Positions 1 to 7,749 of a stretch of DNA of 11,108 nucleotides are shown here, piece after piece. The notes under the pieces were generated by a model. The model saw only the letters and a list, made by a program, of their open reading frames with translations. It ran no database searches and was not told where the DNA came from. The stretch is taken from assembly GCA_944393455.1 (NCBI GenBank), contig CALYAH010000055.1:1-11108 (forward strand), written 5' to 3'. The DNA comes from an uncultured Clostridia bacterium. Lineage in GTDB: Bacteria; Bacillota; Clostridia; TANB77; CAG-508. The position numbers were made by a program, and so were the translations under genes. Within the stretch, counting starts at the first letter, position 1, and every line of letters starts with the position of its first letter.

Positions 1-1
1 T

Positions 2-1636
2 AGTATTGCACTTACAGTAATTCATGCATATACTATCCATCAATTTGGTATTACTACATTAAAATTATTTATACTAGTCCTAACTTTCATGACATTATAT
101 GTAACATCTGTTTTTATATATACTTGTAATTTATTTAAAAAAATACTGATAAAACTACCTTATGACAGTGTAACAGATTTAAAAAGAACCACTTTAAAGA
201 AAAGAATTTTCTTTAATATTCTACCTCTAATCTTGGTTTCTATACTGTTTACATCTTTACTAGGATATTCATCAGTTTCTATTAATACTGGAAATTCACT
301 TTTTGAAACTTATCATAATAGTTTATATTACTTTAAAGAATATAATACTTTTTCAAATTTTTCTGAATTATTAGAAAAAACACATTCATTAAAACTACTA
401 AATGAAAACGACTTTGTATTTATTAAAACTGCTGATGATAAATATTTTAATAATAATGGTCAAGAAATAGAAGTTAGTACATTTTTTAATAAATATTTAA
501 ATGAAATGTCTCCAAATAATAACGGTAGAGTATATGAATATTATGGTATAGACTGTCAAGGAGCTACTATTGATATTACAATAGATGGTGTTAAATATAC
601 AGTTGGCATTTATTATTCAATTTTGTCTGTTGATGTATTAATTAATTTTACAGTTTCTTTTTTAATATTAGTAATTATTAATATTGTTATATTGTCATTA
701 TTTGCTAGGTCATTATCAAACGAAATTAATATAATTTCTGCTAGTTTCTTGCATATGACTAAAAATAGAAACACTAGCGTTATGCAACCACTTGCTTTAA
801 CATCTAACGACGAAATTGGAAATTTAATTATTTCTTTTAACAAAATACAAGAATTAACTAAAAATAATATCCAACAAATACATGACAATCAAGAAACTTT
901 AATGGAAAAAGAACGTCTAGCTTCTTTAGGACAACTAATAGGTGGAATTGCACATAACTTAAAAACACCGATTATGTCTATATCAGGTGCAGCAGAAGGT
1001 TTGAATGATTTAATAAAAGAATATGATTCTTCAATCGATGACCCGGAAGTAAATAGTAAGGACCATCATGATATTGCAAAAGACATGGAAACTTGGGTTT
1101 CTAATATTAAAACACATACTGAATATATGTCAGATGTAATTACTGCTGTAAAAGGACAAGCTGTTACATTATCCAATGAAGAAGATATTACCTTTACAAT
1201 TAGCGAATTATTAAAAAGAGTAAACATTTTAATGAAACATAAACTAAAAAATGCTATTATTTATTTAAATATTGCCTTAAAAACAAATGAAAATTTAATA
1301 ATTCATGGAGATGTTAATAGCTTAGTACAAGTTATTAATAATATGATTTCAAATTCAATTCAAGCTTATGAAGGAAAAACTGAAGAAAATATTGATTTAA
1401 TTGTAGAAAAACAAGAAAATAACTTATTAATTTCTATAAAAGATTATGCAAAAGGAATGCCTGAAAAGGTTAAGGATAAGTTATTTAAAGAAATGATTAC
1501 AACCAAAGGAAAAAATGGAACAGGACTTGGTCTTTATATGTCATATTCAACGATTAGAGCTCATTTTAATGGTAATATAACAGTTGAATCTGAAGAAGGA
1601 AAAGGTACCACTTTTACTATAATATTGCCAATATAA
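2..1636 (+). CDS. Membrane sensor histidine kinase, 5' end cut by the window edge
   Basis: The reading frame is open from base 2, so the first ATG (position 89) is internal and the true start lies outside the window; 29 extra residues, mostly a hydrophobic segment, are visible before it. Counting from that ATG: membrane segment about 41-61, extracytoplasmic sensor region about 62-180, second membrane segment about 181-206, a HAMP-like linker ending in DEIGNLIISFNKI (about 241-253), then the dimerisation/phosphoacceptor helix with GGIAHNLKTP, where H289 (bases 953-955) is the expected phosphorylated histidine. The ATPase domain shows the N box (NNMISNSIQA, N422), a degenerate G1 box (DYAKGMP, Ala replacing the usual first Gly) and an intact G2 box (GKNGTGLGL, about 474-482). 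It should autophosphorylate and pass phosphate to a receiver domain; the next gene is the obvious partner. The ligand cannot be read from the sequence. Confidence 0.9.
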   Translation, partial: SIALTVIHAYTIHQFGITTLKLFILVLTFMTLYVTSVFIYTCNLFKKILIKLPYDSVTDLKRTTLKKRIFFNILPLILVSILFTSLLGYSSVSINTGNSLFETYHNSLYYFKEYNTFSNFSELLEKTHSLKLLNENDFVFIKTADDKYFNNNGQEIEVSTFFNKYLNEMSPNNNGRVYEYYGIDCQGATIDITIDGVKYTVGIYYSILSVDVLINFTVSFLILVIINIVILSLFARSLSNEINIISASFLHMTKNRNTSVMQPLALTSNDEIGNLIISFNKIQELTKNNIQQIHDNQETLMEKERLASLGQLIGGIAHNLKTPIMSISGAAEGLNDLIKEYDSSIDDPEVNSKDHHDIAKDMETWVSNIKTHTEYMSDVITAVKGQAVTLSNEEDITFTISELLKRVNILMKHKLKNAIIYLNIALKTNENLIIHGDVNSLVQVINNMISNSIQAYEGKTEENIDLIVEKQENNLLISIKDYAKGMPEKVKDKLFKEMITTKGKNGTGLGLYMSYSTIRAHFNGNITVESEEGKGTTFTIILPI

Positions 1637-1660
1637 AATTTAGTTTTTTACTTATATATC

Positions 1661-1706
1661 AAGAGTTTTAATAAAAAAATTTTTTATTAAAACTCTTGCT
1701 TTTTAT
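1661..1706 (+). terminator. Intrinsic terminator after the histidine kinase
   Basis: A perfect inverted repeat with 18-bp arms (1661-1678 and 1680-1697; outer part AAGAGTTTTAATA) sits 25 bases after the kinase stop codon and runs into a T-rich stretch (GCTTTTTATT). It should separate kinase transcription from the response regulator gene. Being nearly symmetrical, it could also act on the other strand. Confidence 0.75.
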
Positions 1707-1724
1707 TATTTTTATGAATATAAT
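1696..1724 (+). promoter_or_regulatory. Candidate promoter of the HD-GYP response regulator
   Basis: TTGCTT (1696-1701), a 17-base spacer and a perfect TATAAT (1719-1724) lie 35 bases before the start codon at 1760. The -35 box overlaps the right arm of the upstream terminator. The -10 box is consensus and the -35 is weak, so this is a prediction. Confidence 0.55.
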
Positions 1725-1759
1725 GTAACCAAATACTACTGAAATAACGAGGGATTAGT

Positions 1760-2821
1760 ATGAGAAAAGGATTACAAAATTTAGAAAATAGTGAAAATAG
1801 TAAATATAAAATTATTGCCGTTGATGACGAAGAAGGAATTATTGATTCTTTATCTATTTTTTTAAAAAGGTCTGGTTATGATTTCGTAGGAGTAACAAAT
1901 CCGGAAGAAGCAATTGAAAAAGTAAGAAATGAGCACTTTGACTTAATGGTTTTAGACTTTATCATGACCCCTATCCATGGAGACCAGGTAGTAGAAGAAA
2001 TTAGAAAATTCAATAAAGAACTTTACATATTGTTACTTACTGGCCACAAAGATTTAGCTCCACCATTAGATACTATTCGAAGACTTGACATTCAAGGCTA
2101 TTGTGAAAAGAGTGATAAATTTGACCAATTGTTATTATTAATTGAATCTGGTATTAAATCAATTGCTCAAATGAACGAAATAAAAAAGATTAATGATGAA
2201 CTAAAAAATACATATGACATGTTAGAAAAAGCATATTTAGAAAGTATTGAAACATTACGTTATACAGTTGAAGCCAAAGACACTTACACAAGAGGCCACT
2301 CTGATAGAGTATCTGAATTTGCTGTATTAATTGGAAAAAAAGTTGGGCTATCTGCTGAAGACATAAGAACTTTGCAAATAGGTGGTTTATTCCATGATAT
2401 TGGTAAAATAGGTGTTCCTGATAACATTCTTCAAAAAGAAACAAAACTAACCGACGACGAATATTCAGAAATAAAAAATCATCCATCAATTGGTGCACAT
2501 ATACTATCAACAGCAACAATCTTTAAAGACATAATTCCAATTGTTAAACATCATCATGAAAGATATGATGGAAATGGATATCCAGGAAGGTTAAAAGGAG
2601 AAGAAATTCCATATTTAGCTAGAATAACTGCCATTGCAGATAGCTTTGATGCGATGACTTCTAAAAGAACTTACCGTGACTCTTTGCCAATTGATGTTGT
2701 TATATCTGAATTTAAAAGGTGTCGTGGTACTCAATTCGACCCTGAGTTAGATGATGTGTTTTTAGACATATTAGAAAATCATTTTGATGAAATAAAAGAA
2801 ATTCAAGAAAAATATATGTAA
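1760..2821 (+). CDS. Response regulator with HD-GYP cyclic-di-GMP phosphodiesterase domain (RpfG-like)
   Basis: 353 residues. The receiver domain (about 16-135) has the acidic pair D22/D23, phosphoacceptor D66 (VLDF), T94 and K117, all key receiver positions. A short helical linker (about 136-160) leads to an HD-GYP domain (about 160-353) with H180, the HD pair H212-D213 in HDIGK, and the signature HHERYDGNGYP at 265-275. All metal-binding and GYP residues I can check are present, so hydrolysis of cyclic di-GMP is the expected activity, controlled by phosphorylation. There is no DNA-binding domain. The start is supported by GAGGG at 1749-1753, six bases before the ATG. It follows a histidine kinase in the same direction, which makes a cognate pair likely, although a terminator lies between them. 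Confidence 0.93.
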   Translation: MRKGLQNLENSENSKYKIIAVDDEEGIIDSLSIFLKRSGYDFVGVTNPEEAIEKVRNEHFDLMVLDFIMTPIHGDQVVEEIRKFNKELYILLLTGHKDLAPPLDTIRRLDIQGYCEKSDKFDQLLLLIESGIKSIAQMNEIKKINDELKNTYDMLEKAYLESIETLRYTVEAKDTYTRGHSDRVSEFAVLIGKKVGLSAEDIRTLQIGGLFHDIGKIGVPDNILQKETKLTDDEYSEIKNHPSIGAHILSTATIFKDIIPIVKHHHERYDGNGYPGRLKGEEIPYLARITAIADSFDAMTSKRTYRDSLPIDVVISEFKRCRGTQFDPELDDVFLDILENHFDEIKEIQEKYM

Positions 2822-2830
2822 GTATTTTTT

Positions 2831-2927
2831 AGATAATAAAAAGAGATGTTTTTGATGTTTTTTGGGACGGAGTAAAAAAATGATGTTTTTTGGGACGGAG
2901 TAAAAAAACATCTTTTTTTTATTATCT
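2831..2927 (+). terminator. Large nested hairpin at the end of the response regulator gene
   Basis: AGATAAT (2831-2837) pairs with ATTATCT (2921-2927), and GATGTTTTT (2845-2853) pairs with AAAAACATC (2904-2912), with an A-rich/T-rich stretch between the two stems. T8 at 2913-2920 follows the inner stem. The structure starts 10 bases after the stop codon and probably ends transcription. Its middle is filled by two tandem copies of the GGGACGGAGT repeat, as if the repeat had duplicated inside an existing terminator. Confidence 0.6.
2853..2912 (+). repeat. REP-like 31-nt repeat, two tandem copies
   Basis: A 28-base unit (TGATGTTTTTT, GGGACGGAGT, AAAAAAA) occurs twice with no base between the copies and no difference (2853-2880 and 2881-2908). 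Only the second copy has the closing CATC (2909-2912) that gives the full 31-nt palindromic form at 2882-2912. The same core recurs at 2962, 5242, 7809, 8680 and 8729. Confidence 0.85.
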
Positions 2928-2956
2928 TATTTTAACTTTTTTTAATTATTTAATTA

Positions 2957-3009
2957 AAAATGATGTTTTTTTACTCCGACAAAAAAAACATCAAAAAAAA
3001 CATCATTTT
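2957..3009 (-). terminator. Hairpin downstream of tex
   Basis: AAAATGATGTTTTTT near 2957-2971 pairs with AAAAAACATCATTTT near 2995-3009. On the minus strand this stem begins seven bases after the tex stop codon and is followed by a T-run, as expected for an intrinsic terminator. Its central part is a degenerate copy of the REP-like repeat. Confidence 0.55.
2962..2992 (-). repeat. REP-like 31-nt repeat, degenerate copy
   Basis: GATGTTTTTTT, ACTCCG, then AC and A8 ending in CATC. Compared with the other copies the GTCCC part is altered, but the total length of 31 and both palindromic ends are kept. It is inverted relative to the tandem pair at 2853-2912. Confidence 0.75.
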
Positions 3010-3015
3010 CTTTTC

Positions 3016-5199
3016 TTATACCTTCATAGAAAGCCCTACTTTTTGCCTTTCTTTGTCTATTTTAATTACTTTTACCTTTACAATATCACCTACTGATACT
3101 ACATCCGAAGGATTTTTAATAAATTTGTCACTCATTTCTGAAATATGTACTAATCCATCATGTTTTACTCCAATATCTACAAACGCTCCAAAATCGATTA
3201 CATTTCTTACTGTGCCTGTTAATACCATACCCTCTCTTAAATCCTCTAATTTTAGAACGTCGCTTCTTAGAATAGGTTTTGGCATGTCCTCACGTGGATC
3301 CCTTCCTGGCTTACTTAATTCTGCTATAATATCTTCTAATGTCATCTCTCCTACTTCCAATTCCTTTGCCACAGTAGGTATATTAACTGTTTTTAATTTA
3401 TTTCTTAGTTCTTCTAGTTTTTCCTTATCTTTTAAGTCATTTTTATCAAAACCTATTTTCTCAAGTAATTTTTCAGCTTTTTCATAACTCTCTGGGTGAA
3501 CTGCTGTTACCTCTAAAGGATTATCTCCATCAAATATTCTTAAGAAACCACTGCATTGTTCAAACGCTACTTTTCCAAGTTTAGGTACTTTTAGAAGTTG
3601 TTTTCTATTTTTCAACTTTCCGTTTTCATCTCTATACTTTACAATGTTTTTAGCAATAGTGTTATTAATTCCTGAAACATAAGAAAGTAATGATGGTGTT
3701 GCTGTATTAACATCAACTCCTACTTTATTAACACTATCTTCTACTACTCCTGCTAAGCTTTCTGCCAACTTCTTTTGATTAACATCATGTTGATATTGCC
3801 CAACACCTATTGCTTTTGGATCAATTTTAACAAGTTCTGCTAATGGATCTTGTAGTCTTCTTGCAATAGAAATTGCTCCTCTTATTGAAACATTAATATC
3901 TGGATATTCTTCTGTCGCTAGCTTTGAAGCTGAATATACAGAAGCTCCCGCTTCGCTTACAATTACATAATGAACTTCTCTTTCAGTTTCTTTAATCATA
4001 TCTGCTACAAACATTTCTGATTCACGAGATGCTGTTCCATTTCCAATTGCTATCATATCAACTTTATCTTTTTCAATTAATTTTAAAAGTTCTTTTTTAG
4101 CTCCGTCTACATCATTTTGTGGCTCTGTTGGATACACTGTTGTATAGTACAAAACCTTACCTGTTTCGTCAATAATAACTATTTTACATCCAGTTCTATA
4201 GGCTGGATCAAATCCCATAACTGTTTTTCCTTTTATTGGCGCTCCCAATAATAATTGCTTTGAATTTTGCCCAAATACTTTAATTGCCTTCTCTTCAGCT
4301 TTTTCTGTTAAGTCTGAACGGATTTCTCTATCAATAGATGGTTCTATTAATCTTTTAAAACTATCTAAAATTGTTTCTTTTAACATATTTGTAAATTGGG
4401 TTTCACCTTTTAATACATCTTTTTCTATATACCCTAAAATCCTATCTTCTGGTTTATCTAAACTAACCTTTAAAAATTTTTCTTTTTCGCCACGGTTAAT
4501 CGCTAAAATTCTATGACTTGGAATATATTTGATTGCCTCTTGATAATCATAATACATTTCATAATTAGATTTTTCTTCTTCATTAGTTGCTTTAGTTACA
4601 ACTACGCCTTGTCTATAACATTGCCTTTTTATTTCTTTTCTGTATTTCGCATTATCTGATATACTTTCTGCAATAATATCCAAAGCTCCTTGAATTGCAT
4701 CTTCAACTGTAGCTACTACTTTATCTTTATTTTTCTTATCTTCTTCTGATAATTTGTCTATATTTATATATTCTTTCGCAATTTCGTTAATATCTCTTTT
4801 CTCAACTTGAGCCATAATAATTTCAGCCAATGGTTCTAACCCTTTAGCTTTAGCCACAGTTGCTCTTGTTTTCTTTTTCTGTTTATATGGTCTATAAATA
4901 TCTTCCACCTCTGCTAATGTTTTACTAATTGCAACCGCTTGTAAAATTTCATCTGTTAATTTACCTTGTTCGTCAATTGACTTTATAACCTCTTCTTTCC
5001 TTTGTTCTAAATTCCTTAAGTAATTTAATCTTTCTCCTAAATCCCTAAGAGTCTCGTCACTCAATCCTCCTGTTACCTCTTTTCTATATCTTGCAATAAA
5101 AGGTATAGTATTTCCTTCATCAATTAATTTAATTGTATTTTCCACTTGCGCTGTTTTTATATTTAACTCTTCTGCTATTATTTTTATAATTTTATCCAT
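3016..5199 (-). CDS. tex: Tex family S1 RNA-binding protein
   Basis: 727 residues, the usual length for Tex. An N-terminal helical region contains TIPFIARYRKE (31-41). The YqgF/RNase H-like domain starts at GFDPAYRTGCK (329-339) and includes AIGNGTASRE (384-393) and EAGASVYSAS (416-425). PLAELVKIDPKAIGVGQYQ (452-470) and GVDVNTATPSLL (494-505) lead into helix-hairpin-helix repeats with LLKVPKLGKVAFEQC (535-549). The C-terminal S1 domain (about 654-727) shows GTVRNVIDFGAFVDIGV and LVHISEMS. Tex is a cytoplasmic nucleic-acid-binding protein tied to transcription or RNA handling; its exact role differs between species. AAAGGAAG at 5211-5218 lies a rather long 11 bases before the ATG. No clear promoter is visible in the 88-bp gap to the upstream acetyltransferase gene, so co-transcription is possible. 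Confidence 0.96.
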   Translation of the reverse strand: MDKIIKIIAEELNIKTAQVENTIKLIDEGNTIPFIARYRKEVTGGLSDETLRDLGERLNYLRNLEQRKEEVIKSIDEQGKLTDEILQAVAISKTLAEVEDIYRPYKQKKKTRATVAKAKGLEPLAEIIMAQVEKRDINEIAKEYINIDKLSEEDKKNKDKVVATVEDAIQGALDIIAESISDNAKYRKEIKRQCYRQGVVVTKATNEEEKSNYEMYYDYQEAIKYIPSHRILAINRGEKEKFLKVSLDKPEDRILGYIEKDVLKGETQFTNMLKETILDSFKRLIEPSIDREIRSDLTEKAEEKAIKVFGQNSKQLLLGAPIKGKTVMGFDPAYRTGCKIVIIDETGKVLYYTTVYPTEPQNDVDGAKKELLKLIEKDKVDMIAIGNGTASRESEMFVADMIKETEREVHYVIVSEAGASVYSASKLATEEYPDINVSIRGAISIARRLQDPLAELVKIDPKAIGVGQYQHDVNQKKLAESLAGVVEDSVNKVGVDVNTATPSLLSYVSGINNTIAKNIVKYRDENGKLKNRKQLLKVPKLGKVAFEQCSGFLRIFDGDNPLEVTAVHPESYEKAEKLLEKIGFDKNDLKDKEKLEELRNKLKTVNIPTVAKELEVGEMTLEDIIAELSKPGRDPREDMPKPILRSDVLKLEDLREGMVLTGTVRNVIDFGAFVDIGVKHDGLVHISEMSDKFIKNPSDVVSVGDIVKVKVIKIDKERQKVGLSMKV

Positions 5200-5241
5200 T
5201 ATCTAAATTACTTCCTTTCTAATGTTTTTGAAATGCTTTTT

Positions 5242-5272
5242 GGTGTTTTTGGGGACGGGGTAAAAAAACATC
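5242..5272 (+). repeat. REP-like 31-nt repeat between the GNAT gene and tex
   Basis: GGTGTTTTT, GGGGACGGGG, TAAAAAAACATC: same length and layout as the other copies, with G for A in GGTG and in the core. Just before it (5222-5245) lie looser ATGTTTTTG / ATGCTTTTTGG units that look like worn partial copies. It lies 15 bases after the acetyltransferase stop codon on the minus strand. Confidence 0.75.
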
Positions 5273-5287
5273 TCTAAATTATTTCTT

Positions 5288-5857
5288 TTATTTATCACTT
5301 ATTTTAACAACTTTATTCATTGCATATTTCCCTATTGTATCCTTGTAGGTTTTTTCTAAAATTTTAATTATTTCGTTTTTTTCTATTTTTTTGTCTTTTT
5401 TCTTATAAATCATAATTTTATATGGTACTGAAAAAACATTAACATCTAGATTTTGAATTATCTCATAATCTAATTTTTCATAAAATTTAATTCTTCTTTC
5501 TCTTATACTTTTTTCATCTTCATTTTTAGCATATTTTGGATCTTCTACCTCTAATAAAATTCCATCTATTTCACTTTTTTCTTTTACTAATTCTTTTAAT
5601 AGTTTTGTCCCTATTCCTTTTCCTCGATATTCTTTATATACTGCTAAAAAATTGACAACAATATATTTGCCTTCTTGTTTAAAAATAATATAGGCTTGTT
5701 CTTTTCCTTGGTCTTCATAAATAAAGGCTTGCTCACCTTTTTTATTAATTCTTTTATAAAAAGTACTTAAATTCGGTCTTTCATCTTTCGGAAAATCTTG
5801 TATAATATGCTTTCTATAAAGATTTTTGAATTCTTTAAAATTTATTTTTTTTAACAT
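5288..5857 (-). CDS. GNAT family N-acetyltransferase
   Basis: 189 residues. The acetyl-CoA binding motif A is clear: strand VVNFLAVYKEY followed by YRGKGIGTKLL (77-87, pattern R-x-x-G-x-G). Motif B is present as FYEKLDYE (125-132), the typical GNAT 'F-Y-x-x-x-G/D-Y/F' segment. The substrate is unknown. The first 60 residues and the lysine-rich tail (about 150-189) show no family feature I recognise. The ATG at 5855-5857 is preceded by AAGAGGA, a few bases closer than ideal. The gene sits upstream of tex on the same strand, with a REP-like repeat between them. Confidence 0.85.
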   Translation of the reverse strand: MLKKINFKEFKNLYRKHIIQDFPKDERPNLSTFYKRINKKGEQAFIYEDQGKEQAYIIFKQEGKYIVVNFLAVYKEYRGKGIGTKLLKELVKEKSEIDGILLEVEDPKYAKNEDEKSIRERRIKFYEKLDYEIIQNLDVNVFSVPYKIMIYKKKDKKIEKNEIIKILEKTYKDTIGKYAMNKVVKISDK

Positions 5858-5923
5858 ATTTCCTCTTTTCTATATTATTTTATCTTATATATATTTTTAT
5901 AAACATCTATACACCGCTTTTTT

Positions 5924-5954
5924 ATTATATCAGATTTTAGGGGTTAAAAGTCAA
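5924..5954 (-). promoter_or_regulatory. Candidate promoter of the GNAT gene
   Basis: On the minus strand, TTGACT (5949-5954), a 19-base spacer and TGATATAAT (-10 box at 5924-5929) form an extended -10 promoter. The spacer is long, but the TGn element can compensate. It lies 67 bases before the start codon. Confidence 0.5.
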
Positions 5955-6000
5955 GTAATTTGGAAGATTTTCTCCTTTGGATTTTTTAATTCAAAAAAAT

Positions 6001-6071
6001 ATAAAAACTAGGTTTTTTGTATTTCTTTTATTTCAAAATCTAAACAAAAATACATTTTCATACCTAGTTTT
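6001..6071 (-). terminator. Terminator of the prepilin-like gene
   Basis: AAAACTAGGT (6004-6013) pairs with ACCTAGTTTT (6062-6071), with a second inner pairing of TGTATTT and AAATACA. On the minus strand the stem starts 15 bases after the stop codon and ends in TTTTTATATTTTTTT, a good intrinsic terminator. Confidence 0.7.
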
Positions 6072-6086
6072 ATCTATTATAAAATT

Positions 6087-7556
6087 TTATTCTTCTTCCC
6101 ATTTTAGATATGGATATCCATTATTTCGATTTGAACTTTGTTTCCAAAGTTGTTCACTATTTCCCTGATTTAATATTTCTACAAAACTACTACTTTTCAT
6201 TTCCTCTTCTGTTTTCTCTCCACTATTTTTAGCAGTTCCCGTACTGTCAGATAATTGTAAATCGTAATTTCCTTTTTTGATATACCAACAATTATTTATA
6301 CTTCCGCTATTTCTAGATGTTATACCTCCAATAGAACCTCCTACGATTTCTGCTATACTATAGCAATTACTTATTGTTGCATTTGTTCCATTACCTCCTG
6401 CAATACCTCCAATGTTTCTTTCCTGTAAGCCCTTAGTTCCTAAATTTCCTAGATTATAGCAATTCTCTATACTTCCACTATTAGCGCCACAAATTCCCCC
6501 TTCGTTCCATGTATAGTTTGTTCCTGTCGCTACATCTCCTTCATTTTTGCAAATCTTAATAATCCCGTTATTTGTTCCCGTTATTCCACCAACTGCTGCA
6601 TTTTTACTGCCAACTATATATCCTATATTTTCACATCGTTCTATTACTCCATTAACATCATTTGTACCACAAATTCCTCCAACATTCGCTTGTATTCCTA
6701 CTATATCGGCATAATTAGAAACATCATAAATCTTATTACTATTTTGCCCACATATACTTCCTATATTACTAGCACTAGCTTCAGTATTAGTTGATTTTAT
6801 TGTTCCATAAATTTCAATTTTATTTACTTCGCCATTATTGGTTGAGCATATCACTCCAGTCATAAATCCGCCTGAGATACTACAATCCACTATTTTCATA
6901 TTTTTTATAACACCATTATTAGTATTAAACAACCCTTTATAGTGGTCTGTTGTATTAATATATACCCCACTCAAATTATAATTTTGCCCATCTAATATTC
7001 CATCAAAAGCACTTATCGTTTGCCATTGATTACTCTCATTTCCTTCAAGATTTATATCATTTTGAATAACGTAATGCGAATCTTTATTAAATGTAAATAT
7101 CCTTCCACCTAATTCCGAAATACTAACTTCCTCGCCTGAAGCTATCTTAACTAATTCTTCTTTTGTATAAATAGGTATTATTCCTTGTTTTTCATGAATA
7201 TTCATCTCTTCTAACCATTTTGCTTGCTCTTCGCTTACTTTATTCTTTTCATAAACTAAATCTCCATTTTCTATAAATAACATTTCATTGTATTCATCAT
7301 CTCTTCCAATAAAATCTTTTATTGTTCCAAATTTAAAATCTTCACCATCGTTTTCTTCTATCTCTGTCAATTCTATTTTCTCTTCAATATCTCTAATTTC
7401 TGTCCTAAATTTTGCTTTCGAACTATTAAGTATAATTCCTGAATCTCCATTTATAGCTGCAATACTAATTCCTGCTAGTATAATAAGAACAATTATTGTT
7501 ATAATAAGAGCTATAATAGTAATTCCTTTTTCTTTTTTTCCTTTATATTCTAGCAT
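6087..7556 (-). CDS. Prepilin-like surface protein with GLUG-type repeats
   Basis: 489 residues. The short basic leader MLEYKGKKEKG followed by the hydrophobic stretch ITIIALIITIIVLIILAG resembles a type IV prepilin with cleavage after G11, but the fifth residue of the mature form would be Ala16, not the usual Glu. A charged helix (about 45-70) follows. Residues about 205-430 are Gly/Asn-rich repeats of the GLUG kind (GLFNTNNGVIKNMKI, VGGICGTND, VGGITGTNNGIIKICKNEG, IGGIAGGNGTNATISNCYS), each with I/V-GGI-x-G and an N-C-Y-like turn, suggesting a stacked beta structure on the cell surface. It ends with NNGYPYLKWEEE. AAAGGAG at 7563-7569 lies six bases before the ATG. Directly upstream is a 206-bp inverted-repeat element with an outward-facing promoter (7574-7779), so expression is probably phase variable. 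Adhesion or pilus function is inferred only. Confidence 0.8.
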   Translation of the reverse strand: MLEYKGKKEKGITIIALIITIIVLIILAGISIAAINGDSGIILNSSKAKFRTEIRDIEEKIELTEIEENDGEDFKFGTIKDFIGRDDEYNEMLFIENGDLVYEKNKVSEEQAKWLEEMNIHEKQGIIPIYTKEELVKIASGEEVSISELGGRIFTFNKDSHYVIQNDINLEGNESNQWQTISAFDGILDGQNYNLSGVYINTTDHYKGLFNTNNGVIKNMKIVDCSISGGFMTGVICSTNNGEVNKIEIYGTIKSTNTEASASNIGSICGQNSNKIYDVSNYADIVGIQANVGGICGTNDVNGVIERCENIGYIVGSKNAAVGGITGTNNGIIKICKNEGDVATGTNYTWNEGGICGANSGSIENCYNLGNLGTKGLQERNIGGIAGGNGTNATISNCYSIAEIVGGSIGGITSRNSGSINNCWYIKKGNYDLQLSDSTGTAKNSGEKTEEEMKSSSFVEILNQGNSEQLWKQSSNRNNGYPYLKWEEE

Positions 7557-7573
7557 TTTATACTCCTTTGTTG

Positions 7574-7603
7574 TTTCGTAAAGTTTTATACTCTACGAAA
7601 AAA
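7574..7603 (+). repeat. Left 30-bp inverted repeat arm
   Basis: Exact reverse complement of 7750-7779. Within the arm, TTTCGTA (7574-7580) and TACGAAA (7594-7600) form an internal dyad extended by AGT/ACT, giving a stem of about 11 bp with one mismatch. Such internal symmetry fits a binding site for a recombinase dimer. Read leftward it sits just before the ribosome binding site of the prepilin-like gene. Confidence 0.95.
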
Positions 7604-7709
7604 GAAATAATCTAAAAATGTTCATTTTTATACATTTTTTCGCTATTTCTTTTTTAACAAAATTGGTTTTTAAATAAAAAATTTTCTTTTTGTCTTCTGT
7701 TTTTGATTA

Positions 7710-7738
7710 TTGACATTTTCTAGCTTTATTGTTATTAT
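7710..7738 (+). promoter_or_regulatory. Strong sigma-A type promoter inside the inverted-repeat element
   Basis: TTGACA (7710-7715), 17-base spacer, TATTAT (7733-7738). The -35 is perfect and the -10 has one mismatch. Transcription would start near 7745 and run into the right repeat arm and then antisense to the transposase gene. No gene lies downstream of it in this direction within the next 3 kb. Confidence 0.75.
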
Positions 7739-7749
7739 CAATTTATAAA

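Noticed and set aside
89..91. ATG at 89 as the start of the histidine kinase
   Set aside because: The frame is open to the left edge with a hydrophobic segment running through this Met, and no ribosome binding site precedes it. The gene starts outside the window.
2190..2519. Minus-strand open frame of 109 codons
   Set aside because: Antisense to the HD-GYP domain, which carries all the conserved motifs on the plus strand.
2853..3005. CRISPR-like array
   Set aside because: Two units are directly tandem with no spacer, other copies are kilobases apart and in both orientations, and no cas gene is present.
2960..3487. Plus-strand open frame of 175 codons
   Set aside because: Antisense to the well-supported tex gene, low-complexity Ser/Phe/Ile composition, no ribosome binding site.
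7288..7581. Plus-strand open frame of 97 codons
   Set aside because: Its hydrophobic stretch is only the complement of the prepilin-like leader, and it ends inside the left repeat arm.
7604..7749. Riboswitch (for example cyclic di-GMP sensing) upstream of the prepilin-like gene
   Set aside because: I found no conserved riboswitch core; the segment is very A+T-rich with only short simple hairpins (7614-7629; 7598-7609 with 7644-7655).
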